From positions 3,782,001-3,846,000 of the forward strand of contig NZ_CP033019.1 in assembly GCF_003667705.1 (NCBI RefSeq): a stretch of DNA of 64,000 nt, read 5' to 3'. Shown one piece after another: positions 44,767 through 52,143 of this stretch (position 1 is its first letter; every line of letters begins with the position of its first letter). The DNA comes from Janthinobacterium agaricidamnosum. GTDB taxonomy: Bacteria > Pseudomonadota > Gammaproteobacteria > Burkholderiales > Burkholderiaceae_D. A model generated the notes under the pieces. That model saw only the letters and a list, made by a program, of their open reading frames with translations. It searched no databases and was not told the origin of the DNA. The translations under genes were made by a program, and so were the position numbers.

Positions 44767-45576
44767 ATGACCACACCACACCGTACGCCGGTGATTCGCA
44801 TCGATGGCGCGAACAAGACCTTCGCGCTGCCCAAGGGCGAACAATTCCACGCGGTCAAATCGGTCACGCTGGAAGTCTATCCCGGTGATATTTTCGGCCT
44901 GATCGGCAAGAGCGGCGCCGGCAAATCGACCCTGCTGCGCCTGATTAACCTGCTCGAGCGCCCCGACAGCGGCACCATTACCGTGGCCGGGCGCGAACTG
45001 ACCCGCCTGGGCAAGAGCGAGCTGCGCGACGCGCGCCAGAATATCGGCATGATTTTCCAGCAATTCAATCTGCTGCAAAACGCCAGCGTCTTCGACAACG
45101 TCGCCTTCCCCCTGAAAATCCATGGCACGACCAAGGGCGAGCAGATCGCCGCCAGAGTCGAGGAATGCCTGGCGCTCGTCGGCCTGTCCGACAAGCTGCA
45201 CAGCTATCCGGCGCAATTGTCCGGCGGGCAGAAACAGCGCGTGGCGATCGCCCGCGCCCTGGCCAGCCACCCCGACGTGCTGCTGTGCGACGAGCCGACG
45301 TCCGCGCTGGACGCGGAAACGACGCGCGCCCTGCTCGACACCCTGCGCGACATCAATGCGCGCCTCGGCGTGACCATCGTCATCGTCAGCCACGAGCTGT
45401 CGGTGCTGGGCGCCATCTGCAACCGCGTGGCCGTCGTGGAAAACGGCGCCATCGCCGAACAATTCGACTTGAGCGACACGGCCACCCCGCGCAAGACGGC
45501 GCTGGGACGCGAGCTGGCGTATTACGGCACCGAGGCGTTTGAAGCCACCGCATGGAAGGATGCAACACATGTTTGA
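44767..45576 (+). CDS. metN: Methionine ABC transporter ATP-binding protein MetN
   Basis: A 269-residue ATPase with AAGGAAA 6 bases before the ATG. Walker A GKSGAGKS, signature LSGGQKQR, Walker B LLCDEPTSALD, then the H-loop VSHEL. The pattern VIRIDGANKTF... GDIFGLIGKSGAGKST is that of MetN. It is clearly shorter than the E. coli protein (about 343 residues): the C-terminal NIL (methionine-binding, trans-inhibition) domain is missing, apart from a short tail. Uptake would then not be inhibited allosterically by internal methionine at the protein level, and could rely on leader control. First gene of metNIQ; its stop overlaps the metI start. Confidence 0.9.
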   Translation: MTTPHRTPVIRIDGANKTFALPKGEQFHAVKSVTLEVYPGDIFGLIGKSGAGKSTLLRLINLLERPDSGTITVAGRELTRLGKSELRDARQNIGMIFQQFNLLQNASVFDNVAFPLKIHGTTKGEQIAARVEECLALVGLSDKLHSYPAQLSGGQKQRVAIARALASHPDVLLCDEPTSALDAETTRALLDTLRDINARLGVTIVIVSHELSVLGAICNRVAVVENGAIAEQFDLSDTATPRKTALGRELAYYGTEAFEATAWKDATHV

Positions 45577-46243
45577 AGAATCGATCAATAACGTCGTCAA
45601 CCTGCTGCCGGAAATCTGGGTGGCGCTGGGCCAGACCATGACCATGCTGGGCATCGGCTTGACCGCCGCCATCCTGATCGGCGGCCCGCTGGGCATTTTG
45701 CTGTTCCTCGTCTCGGAAGGCCAGTCGCTGGAAAACCGTCCCCTGTCGACGATCCTGGGCTGGCTGGTCAATACCGTGCGCAGCTTCCCCTTCATCATCC
45801 TGCTCGTCGCCCTGACGCCGTTTACGCGCATCATCGCGGGCACCTCGATCGGCCCGCTGGCGGCTGCCGTGCCGCTGTCGTTCGCCGCCATTCCCTACCT
45901 GGCGCGCCTGGTGGAACAGAACCTGCGCGAAGTGCCGCGCGGCGTGATCGAAGCGGCGCACGCCATGGGCGCGTCGGAAATGCAGATCATCTTCCGCGTG
46001 CTGCTGGTCGAAGCGCGCTCCGGCCTCGTGCTGGCGCTGACCGTGTTGTCGATCAGCTTCCTGTCGTATTCGGCCGTGGCCGGCGTGGTGGGCGGCGGCG
46101 GTATCGGCGACCTGGCCATCCGTTACGGCTACTACCGCTTCGAGACGGACATCATGGTCGCCACCGTGGCCATCCTGATCGTGCTGGTGCAAACCATCCA
46201 GTTCGCCGGCACGCGCATCGCCAAGCGCCTCGACAAACGTTAA
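45569..46243 (+). CDS. metI: Methionine ABC transporter permease MetI
   Basis: A 224-residue permease with five predicted membrane helices. ATG 45569 has AAGGA 8 bases upstream; a longer frame start at 45539 is inside metN. The inner-membrane coupling motif EAAHAMGASEMQIIFRVLLVEA is intact, and NTVRSFPFIILLVALTPFTR is a MetI signature. Works as a homodimer with MetN and receives methionine from MetQ. Confidence 0.94.
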   Translation: MFEESINNVVNLLPEIWVALGQTMTMLGIGLTAAILIGGPLGILLFLVSEGQSLENRPLSTILGWLVNTVRSFPFIILLVALTPFTRIIAGTSIGPLAAAVPLSFAAIPYLARLVEQNLREVPRGVIEAAHAMGASEMQIIFRVLLVEARSGLVLALTVLSISFLSYSAVAGVVGGGGIGDLAIRYGYYRFETDIMVATVAILIVLVQTIQFAGTRIAKRLDKR

Positions 46244-46268
46244 TTCATATTCAGAAACAAGGACCTGC

Positions 46269-47096
46269 ATGAACCACCTTCGCCGTAATTTGCTCCTGGC
46301 CGCCGCCAGCCTCGCCTTCGCCACCGCCGCCCATGCCAAGGACCCGAAAGAACTCGTCATCGGCACCAGCTCCGGCCCGTATTCCGACCAGCTGAAGCTG
46401 GGCATCAAGCCTATCCTGGAAAAACAGGGTTACAAGGTCAAGATCGTGGAATTCAACGACTACGTGCAGCCGAACTACGCGCTGGCCGAAGGGTCGCTGG
46501 ACGCCAACGTGTTCCAGCACATCGTCTACCTGACCAAATTCGCCACCGATAACAAGCTGCCATTGAGCGCCCTGATCACCGTGCCGACCATGCCGATCGG
46601 CCTGTACGGCGGCAAGCAGAAAACCCTGGCCGAAGTCAAGAACGGCGCCACCATCACCATGCCGAACGATCCTACCAACCAGGCGCGCGCGCTGGTGATG
46701 CTGGCCAAGATGGGCTGGATCAAGCTCAAACCGAACGTCGATCCGCTGCGCGCGTCCGAACGCGACGTGCTGGAGAACCCGAAGAAGCTGAAACTGGTGC
46801 CGCTGGAAGCGGCGCAGCTGCCACGTTCGCTGGCAGACGCCGACTACGCCTTTGTGAACGGTAACTTCGCCCTGGCCGCCGGCATGAAGCTGACCTCGGC
46901 CCTGAGCGTGGAAAAGATCTCGGACAGCTACATCAACCTGGTCGCCATCCGCACCGCCGACAAGGCCAAGCCATGGGTGAAGGACCTGGAAGCGGCCTAC
47001 CGCTCGCGCGCCTTCCTCGACGCGACGAACAAATACCTGGCCGGCTACGAAAAGACGGACTACCAGCTGGCGCTGGAAAAGACGCTGAAAAAATAA
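46269..47096 (+). CDS. metQ: Methionine-binding protein MetQ
   Basis: A 275-residue periplasmic binding protein, NLPA type. Signal peptide MNHLRRNLLLAAASLAFATAAHA-K (start MNHLRRNLLL, cleavage after AHA) has no lipobox cysteine, so unlike E. coli MetQ it should be soluble. Motifs LVIGTSSGPYSDQLK, VEFNDYVQPNYALAEGSLDANVFQH and ITMPNDPTNQARAL (the last one lining the methionine site) are typical. Followed by a strong bidirectional terminator. Confidence 0.93.
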   Translation: MNHLRRNLLLAAASLAFATAAHAKDPKELVIGTSSGPYSDQLKLGIKPILEKQGYKVKIVEFNDYVQPNYALAEGSLDANVFQHIVYLTKFATDNKLPLSALITVPTMPIGLYGGKQKTLAEVKNGATITMPNDPTNQARALVMLAKMGWIKLKPNVDPLRASERDVLENPKKLKLVPLEAAQLPRSLADADYAFVNGNFALAAGMKLTSALSVEKISDSYINLVAIRTADKAKPWVKDLEAAYRSRAFLDATNKYLAGYEKTDYQLALEKTLKK

Positions 47097-47114
47097 ACGG
47101 CGTGCACCAAACGT

Positions 47115-47142
47115 AAAAAGGACGGCCAAGGCCGTCCTTTTT
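47115..47142. terminator. Bidirectional terminator between metQ and ompW
   Basis: AAAAAGGACGGC (47115-47126), loop CAAG, GCCGTCCTTTTT (47131-47142). A-rich and T-rich flanks allow it to stop both metQ (+) and the convergent ompW (-). Confidence 0.93.
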
Positions 47143-47174
47143 TATTGTCCGCGCCTTGCGGGCGCCATCACTAT

Positions 47175-47792
47175 TTAGAAGCGGTAGCCGACGCCTACGC
47201 CGATCAGGATAGGATCGACTTTGACTTCGCTGATCTTGGCGCCGCCGGCCAGTACGTCGCTGCGGATCTGTACTTTCTTGATGTCGAAGTTCAGCGACCA
47301 GTTTTTGTCCAGTTTGTAATCGACACCGGCTTGCAGCGAGTAGCCCCAGCTGTCATGCTCCAGGCGGCCTGCGCCGTTCAGCAATTTCACGTCCGAGATA
47401 TTCGTGTAGTTCACGCCGGCACCTACGTATGGGCTGAACTGTTTTTCAGGCATGAAGTGGTATTGCAGCGACAGGGTCGGCGGCAAATGCTTGAAAGTAC
47501 CGATCTTCGTGCCGGACAAGGTAACGTCATGCTTTTGCGGATACGTCAGGATCAGCTCGGCAGCGATGTTAGGCGTGAAGAAATACGAAATATCGATTTC
47601 AGGAATCGTCTTGCTGCTGACGTGAATAAGGTCGGATGCGCCGACGCCACCAACAGGAGCAGATTTGTTGGCCGGATCGATGTGCACGGCGCGGGCACGG
47701 ACCAGCCATGGGCTTTCCTGTGCCATTGCGTTGCCGGCGAAGGCGCCGATGGCGGCCAGGACGATTGCTGCTGCAGTTGCGGACTTTTTCAT
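47175..47792 (-). CDS. ompW: OmpW family outer-membrane protein
   Basis: A 205-residue protein with GAGGGAA before ATG 47792 and a signal peptide to about residue 24 (AMA-QE). The segments WLVRARAVHIDP, PEIDISYFFTPNIAAELILTYPQKHDV and FSPYVGAGVNYT are OmpW hallmarks, and the C-terminal YRF ends in the terminal Phe needed by the BAM machinery. It is an eight-stranded barrel with a hydrophobic channel for small molecules. An FNR-type site lies 65-80 bases upstream, matching the known anaerobic control of ompW in other bacteria. Confidence 0.93.
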   Translation of the reverse strand: MKKSATAAAIVLAAIGAFAGNAMAQESPWLVRARAVHIDPANKSAPVGGVGASDLIHVSSKTIPEIDISYFFTPNIAAELILTYPQKHDVTLSGTKIGTFKHLPPTLSLQYHFMPEKQFSPYVGAGVNYTNISDVKLLNGAGRLEHDSWGYSLQAGVDYKLDKNWSLNFDIKKVQIRSDVLAGGAKISEVKVDPILIGVGVGYRF

Positions 47793-47857
47793 TCTAGTTC
47801 CCTCTTTTTGTCGTTAAGTAACGCTGCGAAGTCTAAGAGTGCAGTGCAACAAAAACT

Positions 47858-47871
47858 TTGATCCACATCAA
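47858..47871. promoter_or_regulatory. FNR/Anr box upstream of ompW
   Basis: TTGAT (47858-47862), CCAC, ATCAA (47867-47871): an exact match to the FNR consensus TTGAT-N4-ATCAA. A TTAGAC at 47831-47836 (minus strand) fits a -10, which would put the box near -39 to -41, the position for activation. Confidence 0.85.
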
Positions 47872-48089
47872 ATAGTGCTAGATGGCATCACTAGACGGAT
47901 TTTTTCCTTTGCCCAAGTCAAGAAAATGCGGCAATGCAGCGTGACCGGATGCAAGGTCCCCTATTTCAGCGGCCAGCCAGCCGCGCAATGCTGAGACAAG
48001 TTGCGCGCCGCGCAATGGTTACTTGCGCCGATGTCACTGGATTGCCGCCGGCCCCTGCAGCATACTATTTCCAGTGCACACATGAGAAT

Positions 48090-48116
48090 GGTAATGATTA
48101 TCATTTGCGATATAAT
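48090..48116 (+). promoter_or_regulatory. fur: Fur box and -10 of the fur promoter
   Basis: The 19 bases from 48090 (GGTAATGATTATCATTTGC) match the Fur-box consensus at 15 positions by hand count. TATAAT follows at 48111-48116, so the box covers the -35 area of the fur promoter and should give negative autoregulation. Confidence 0.8.
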
Positions 48117-48156
48117 GGCTTACCTCGCTCAGCGACTACAAAAAGGAATGGGAGAC

Positions 48157-48597
48157 ATGGATATATTGAGGGAACTGCGTGAATCGGGCTTGAAAGTGAC
48201 CATCCCCCGCTTGCGGATTCTGCAGCTGTTCCAGGAAGGCACGATCAAGCACCTGAGTGCGGACGATGTCTACAAACTCTTGCTGGCTGAAAAGATCGAC
48301 GTGGGCCTGGCCACCATCTACCGCGTGCTGATGCAGTTTGCCGAGGCCGGCATTCTGTTTCGCCGGCACTTCGAATCGGGCCACGCCGTGTTCGAACTGA
48401 ATGAAGGCCAGCACCACGACCACCTGGTCTGCACGGGTTGCGGCAAGGTCGATGAATTCGTCGACGAAGGCATCGAACTGCGCCAGAACGAGATTGCCGC
48501 CGAACGGGGCTTCGTGCTGCACGAGCACGCGCTGTCGCTGTACGGCACCTGCGCCGAGTGCACGGCGAAGAAAGTCCCGCCGCGCAAAGCCTCCTGA
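48157..48597 (+). CDS. fur: Ferric uptake regulator Fur
   Basis: A 146-residue protein; ATG 48157 has GGGAG upstream and matches the length of Fur. It follows E. coli Fur closely: SGLKVTIPRLRILQLFQE, HLSADDVYKLL, IGLATIYRVL-type recognition helix (VGLATIYRVLMQF), FESGHAVFELNEGQHHDHLVC with the His-rich metal site, and the Cys pair LVCTGCGKVDEF plus a second pair YGTCAECT for structural zinc. It represses iron uptake genes when bound to iron. A Fur box sits on its own promoter. Confidence 0.95.
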   Translation: MDILRELRESGLKVTIPRLRILQLFQEGTIKHLSADDVYKLLLAEKIDVGLATIYRVLMQFAEAGILFRRHFESGHAVFELNEGQHHDHLVCTGCGKVDEFVDEGIELRQNEIAAERGFVLHEHALSLYGTCAECTAKKVPPRKAS

Positions 48598-48671
48598 GGC
48601 AGCGCGGAAGGTAGCGCCTGGCAAGCCACCTGCGCTACACTGCGTGCGCCGCAGCTCAACAAGGGACAAGC

Positions 48672-49034
48672 ATGTACATCGGAGAAATCGCCCGCCTGGC
48701 GGGCACCTCGCCCAAGGCCTTGCGCCACTATGAAGCGCTGGGCTTGCTGGGCGACGTGCGCCGTTCCGGCGCCTATCGCGTCTACACGCAGCAGGACCTG
48801 GCGCAGGTCAAACTGATACGCCAGGCGCAGGTCCTGGGCTTCCGCCTGGCCGAACTGCTGCCCGTCCTGGCCGGCGACGATACGGACTGGGCCGCCCTGT
48901 CACGGCACATCGACGCCAAGCGCGCGCAGGTGCGGCAGGATATCGCCCGCCTGCGCCAGCTCGACGTGCAGCTGGCCGACATCGACACGGAAATCCGTGA
49001 CTGCCTGGCGCGCCAGCAACTGCAGGCAGCCTGA
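48672..49034 (+). CDS. MerR family regulator
   Basis: A 120-residue regulator. Residues 1-65 are the MerR winged helix-turn-helix (MYIGEIARLAGTSPKALRHYEALGLL, read as MYIGEIARLAG, TSPKALRHYEALGLL; then AYRVYTQQDLAQV), and the rest is a dimerisation coiled coil (DIARLRQLDVQLADIDTEI). The effector segment after the coiled coil is very short and has a single cysteine (DCLARQQ), so the ligand cannot be named. The following gene has a promoter of the distorted-spacer type that MerR proteins act on. Confidence 0.88.
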   Translation: MYIGEIARLAGTSPKALRHYEALGLLGDVRRSGAYRVYTQQDLAQVKLIRQAQVLGFRLAELLPVLAGDDTDWAALSRHIDAKRAQVRQDIARLRQLDVQLADIDTEIRDCLARQQLQAA

Positions 49035-49044
49035 CACTGCGCGC

Positions 49045-49076
49045 TTGACTCTGCCCCCAGGGGCAGGCTTTAGCAT
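49045..49076 (+). promoter_or_regulatory. MerR-type promoter with a long spacer and dyad
   Basis: TTGACT (-35, 49045-49050) and TAGCAT (-10, 49071-49076) are 20 bases apart. The spacer carries the perfect dyad CTGCCCC-CA-GGGGCAG (49051-49066). Over-long spacers with a dyad are the signature of MerR-controlled promoters. It drives the quinone reductase gene. Confidence 0.75.
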
Positions 49077-49107
49077 GCAAGCTCTTCTTTAACGGAAAGC
49101 CTGCAGC

Positions 49108-49698
49108 ATGAGCAAAATTACACCGAAGCGCATTTTAATTCTCCTCGGCCACCCGTCCAGCGACAGTTTCTGCGCCGCCCTGGCCGAGGCCTACGCCGCC
49201 ACGGCCCGCAGCGCAGGCCATACCGTGCGCGAACTGCGCCTGGGCCAGCTGGACTTCGACCAGAACCTGCATGAAGGCTACCGCCAGGTGCAGCCGCTGG
49301 AGCCAGACTTGCTGGCCGCGCAGGAAGCCATCAGCTGGGCCGAACACCTGGTGTTCGCCTACCCGATCTGGTGGGGCGGCGCGCCGGCCCTGCTGAAAGG
49401 TTTTGTCGACCGTATCTTCCTGCCCGGCTTTGCCTTCAAATACCGCCCGGGCAAGGCCTTTCCCGCCCAGCTGCTGAAGGGCCGCACGGCGCAGCTGCTG
49501 GTGGCGATGGACACGCCGCCCTGGTATTTCCGCTGGGTCTACCACATGCCCGGCATCCACCAGCTGCGCAAGACGACCCTGGAATTTTGCGGCGTCAAGC
49601 CCGTCAAGGTGGCCTGCTTCGGCCCCATGATCGATTCCACCGGCACGCAGCGCGCGCGCTGGCTGGAGCAGGCACAGGCGCTGGCCAGGCGTCTGTAA
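49108..49698 (+). CDS. NAD(P)H quinone oxidoreductase, flavodoxin-like fold
   Basis: A 196-residue protein of the KefF/MdaB/NQO1 family. The FMN/FAD phosphate-binding loop is LLGHPSSDSFCAAL, and the conserved FAYPIWWGGAPALLKGFVDRIFLPGFAF follows (read as FAYPIWWGGAPALLKGF, VDRIFLPGFAF). Two-electron reduction of quinones protects against redox cycling. The gene follows the MerR regulator by 73 bases and has its own long-spacer promoter, so it is very likely the regulator's target. Confidence 0.9.
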   Translation: MSKITPKRILILLGHPSSDSFCAALAEAYAATARSAGHTVRELRLGQLDFDQNLHEGYRQVQPLEPDLLAAQEAISWAEHLVFAYPIWWGGAPALLKGFVDRIFLPGFAFKYRPGKAFPAQLLKGRTAQLLVAMDTPPWYFRWVYHMPGIHQLRKTTLEFCGVKPVKVACFGPMIDSTGTQRARWLEQAQALARRL

Positions 49699-49739
49699 GC
49701 CCGGCAACGGATTGCCATGCAGCCATCTTGCATACGGTT

Positions 49740-49768
49740 TTGACAAGCCGGTAATCAAGCCGTCATAT
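49740..49768 (+). promoter_or_regulatory. Sigma-70-type promoter of the Sia-like cluster
   Basis: TTGACA (49740-49745), 17-base spacer, TCATAT (49763-49768). The -35 is perfect and the -10 weak. It lies about 90 bases before the GTG start of the phosphatase gene. Confidence 0.5.
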
Positions 49769-49857
49769 TCAGCGGCTACCATGATGATATTGCCTGTTTG
49801 TCAGTCGCCTTGCTCTCGCGACAACAAAGGTCCGATCGTCATGTAAAGGTAGCCGCT

Positions 49858-51096
49858 GTGGAGTTCAACGCTTCTCGATTGCATCTTCCCCGTTATCGCA
49901 CGTCCGTGGCGCTTGATCTGTGCGTTCCCACGGAATCCGTGCAGGCCGACGCCAGCAACTTCGCCGTGCTGGAATTGTTCACGGAACGGCGTGACATGAT
50001 GAGCCTGCCCGTCACGGAGCAGCAGAAGCCGATCGGCTTAATCAGCCGCAATATCTTCATGTCGCAGATGTCCAAGCCCTTTTATCACGAGGTGTACGGC
50101 AAGAAGAGTTGCATCGCCTTCATGGACAAGGAACCGCTGATCGTCGATGGCGCCATGAGCATCGAAGACCTCACCTTCCGCGCCGTGGAAGCGGGAGAGA
50201 AGGCGCTGGCCGACGGCTTCATCATCACCGAGGATGGCGCGCTGGCCGGCGTGGGCTTCGGCCTGCAGCTGATGAACGTGGTGGCCACCATGCAGGCGGA
50301 AAAGAACCGGCAGATCATGCACAGCATCGATTACGCCAGCGTGATCCAGCGCGCGCTGCTGCGCACCTCCGATGCGGAATTGCGCGCCACCCTGCCCGAC
50401 GCGCACCTGGAATGGCAGCCGCGCGACGTCGTCGGCGGCGACTTCTACTTTTTCGAACGCCACGAAGGGGGCTGGTTCGCCGCCATCGCCGACTGCACGG
50501 GCCACGGCGTGCCGGGCGCCTTCATGACCCTGATCGCCTCGTCGGCCCTGAGCCAGGCCTTGCGCGAACGGGGGCCGCGCGATCCGGCCGCCCTGATCGG
50601 CGCCGTCAGCCGCGCCATCAAGACCCTGCTGGGCCAGGACGGCGCCGACAGCGGCGCGGCCACCGGCCACGCCGGCTCGAACGACGGCATGGATTGCGCC
50701 TTTTTATGCTACGACACGGCCAGCGCCAGCCTGCGTTTCGCAGGGGCGAAACTGGCGCTCTACGTGGTGGCGCCGGGCGAAGAAGCCGTGCGCGCCATCG
50801 ATGGCGCGCGCATGGGCGTGGGCTACGTTGACACGCCGGCCGGCTACTGCTGGCACAACGAGACACCCGACATTCCCGCCGGCAGCCTGCTGTTCCTCAC
50901 CACCGACGGCTTGCTCGACCAGATCGGCGGCGCGCGCGACATCGCCTACGGCAAGCGGCGCATGCGCGAACAGCTGCTGGCGCGGCGCGACGCTCCGGCC
51001 GGCGACGTGGCGGCGGCCCTGCTGCAGGACAGCGCCGCCTGGCAGGGAAAACAGCCACGCCGCGACGACCTGACCTTTTTCTGTTTCCGCCTGTAG
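49858..51096 (+). CDS. PP2C/SpoIIE-type phosphatase with N-terminal CBS-like region (SiaA role)
   Basis: A 412-residue protein from GTG 49858, with AAAGG 8 bases upstream; TTG 49798 and ATG 49996 are alternatives. Residues ~20-140 resemble a CBS-pair domain (FAVLELFTERRDMMSLPVTEQQKPIGLISRN). Residues ~165-412 are the PP2C/SpoIIE phosphatase: DVVGGDFYFF (Asp190, Asp195), DCTGHGVPGAFMT (Asp212), LLFLTTDGLLDQ and a final RRDDLTFFCF, so all metal-binding aspartates are present. In the Pseudomonas siaABCD system SiaA is a membrane-bound HAMP-PP2C phosphatase that dephosphorylates SiaC; here the same enzymatic half is coupled to a cytoplasmic CBS-like sensor. First gene of a four-gene operon. Confidence 0.85.
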   Translation: MEFNASRLHLPRYRTSVALDLCVPTESVQADASNFAVLELFTERRDMMSLPVTEQQKPIGLISRNIFMSQMSKPFYHEVYGKKSCIAFMDKEPLIVDGAMSIEDLTFRAVEAGEKALADGFIITEDGALAGVGFGLQLMNVVATMQAEKNRQIMHSIDYASVIQRALLRTSDAELRATLPDAHLEWQPRDVVGGDFYFFERHEGGWFAAIADCTGHGVPGAFMTLIASSALSQALRERGPRDPAALIGAVSRAIKTLLGQDGADSGAATGHAGSNDGMDCAFLCYDTASASLRFAGAKLALYVVAPGEEAVRAIDGARMGVGYVDTPAGYCWHNETPDIPAGSLLFLTTDGLLDQIGGARDIAYGKRRMREQLLARRDAPAGDVAAALLQDSAAWQGKQPRRDDLTFFCFRL

Positions 51097-51161
51097 TCTG
51101 GGCGCCATCGAGCCACCTTATCAACAAGACACCGGGTCACCGGCTAGCCAGGAGCACGCAC

Positions 51162-51719
51162 GTGCTGTACGAAGAATTCAACGAGTTTTGGGATGTGGCC
51201 CGCAAGCGCAACATCATCTTTTTTTACGTGGGCTATTTCTCGCAGCACGTGGTGAGCGCCATTTCCGAAACCATCAAGGCGCGCCTCGATACGGCCGGCG
51301 CGGCCGGGCCCACCCGGCGGCGCATCTTTTCCTCGTTCATCGAGATGTCGCAAAACATCATGCATTATTCAGCCGACAGCCTGACGCCCGATGCGCAGCT
51401 GGACCAGCAGATGCGGCGCGGCTCGTTTTGCATCGGCACGCGCGGCGACAGCTTTTTTCTGCTGTGCGCCAACCCCGTCTCGACCGACAACGTGGCGCAG
51501 ATCCGCGCCCGCCTGGAACCGCTGCACACGATGACGATGGAAGAAATCCGCCTCGCCTACAAGAAGGCCCTGCGCGAGGAAGCGCCATCGGACAGCAAGG
51601 GCGCGGGCCTGGGTTTTCTCACCATGGCGCGCGATGCCAGCGAGCCGCTGGAATTCGAATTCGTCCAGGACCCACAGGAACCTGGCCACACCATCTTCTG
51701 CATCAAAGCCATCATTTGA
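51162..51719 (+). CDS. siaB: SiaB family kinase (DUF6272)
   Basis: A 185-residue protein starting at a GTG with AGGAG 7 bases upstream. It has the SiaB pattern: NIIFFYVGYFSQHVVSAISETIK, the ATPase helix RRIFSSFIEMSQNIMHYSAD (an N-box-like Glu and Asn) and SKGAGLGFLTMARDAS (glycine-rich lid). In Pseudomonas SiaB phosphorylates SiaC, opposing SiaA. Next gene begins 22 bases further. Found with SiaC and a diguanylate cyclase as in siaABCD. Confidence 0.87.
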   Translation: MLYEEFNEFWDVARKRNIIFFYVGYFSQHVVSAISETIKARLDTAGAAGPTRRRIFSSFIEMSQNIMHYSADSLTPDAQLDQQMRRGSFCIGTRGDSFFLLCANPVSTDNVAQIRARLEPLHTMTMEEIRLAYKKALREEAPSDSKGAGLGFLTMARDASEPLEFEFVQDPQEPGHTIFCIKAII

Positions 51720-51741
51720 AAGAGCCGACTCAGGAAAGCAT

Positions 51742-52140
51742 ATGCAATTACCGTCACCACTGTTCATCGCCGCGACCCCGAGTTCGCCCGAAATCGACTT
51801 CCGTTTCGAGCAGCACACCCTGTCGATCAAGGGCGAGTCGTATCCGGAAAACGCGGCCGCCTTCTATGGTCCGCTGATCGCCGCCGTGCGCGCCTATCTG
51901 GAAGGCTGCCGCGAAGCTGCCATCACCGTCAACGTCTCGCTGGCCTACTTCAACAGCTCCAGCACGAAGATGCTGTTTACCCTGTTCGACACCCTGAACC
52001 AGGCGGCCGTGGACGGCAACCAGGTGCGCCTGAACTGGTATCACGACGAGGACGACGACACCATCCTGGAATTCGGCCAGGAGCTGCAGCAGGATTTTAC
52101 GGCCCTCGACTTCCACGACCATCCCGTGCAGGGCAGCTAG
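51742..52140 (+). CDS. siaC: SiaC-like DUF1987 partner-switch protein
   Basis: A 132-residue protein with AGGAAAG before ATG 51742. DUF1987 core: PEIDFRFEQHTLSIKGESYPENA, VNVSLAYFNSSSTKMLFTLFDTL and VRLNWYHDEDDDTILEFGQEL. The FNSSSTK segment (Ser72-Thr75) contains the likely phospho-acceptor, corresponding by position to the threonine phosphorylated in Pseudomonas SiaC. In that system unphosphorylated SiaC binds and activates the diguanylate cyclase SiaD. It ends 3 bases before the GGDEF gene. Confidence 0.9.
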   Translation: MQLPSPLFIAATPSSPEIDFRFEQHTLSIKGESYPENAAAFYGPLIAAVRAYLEGCREAAITVNVSLAYFNSSSTKMLFTLFDTLNQAAVDGNQVRLNWYHDEDDDTILEFGQELQQDFTALDFHDHPVQGS

Positions 52141-52143
52141 GGC

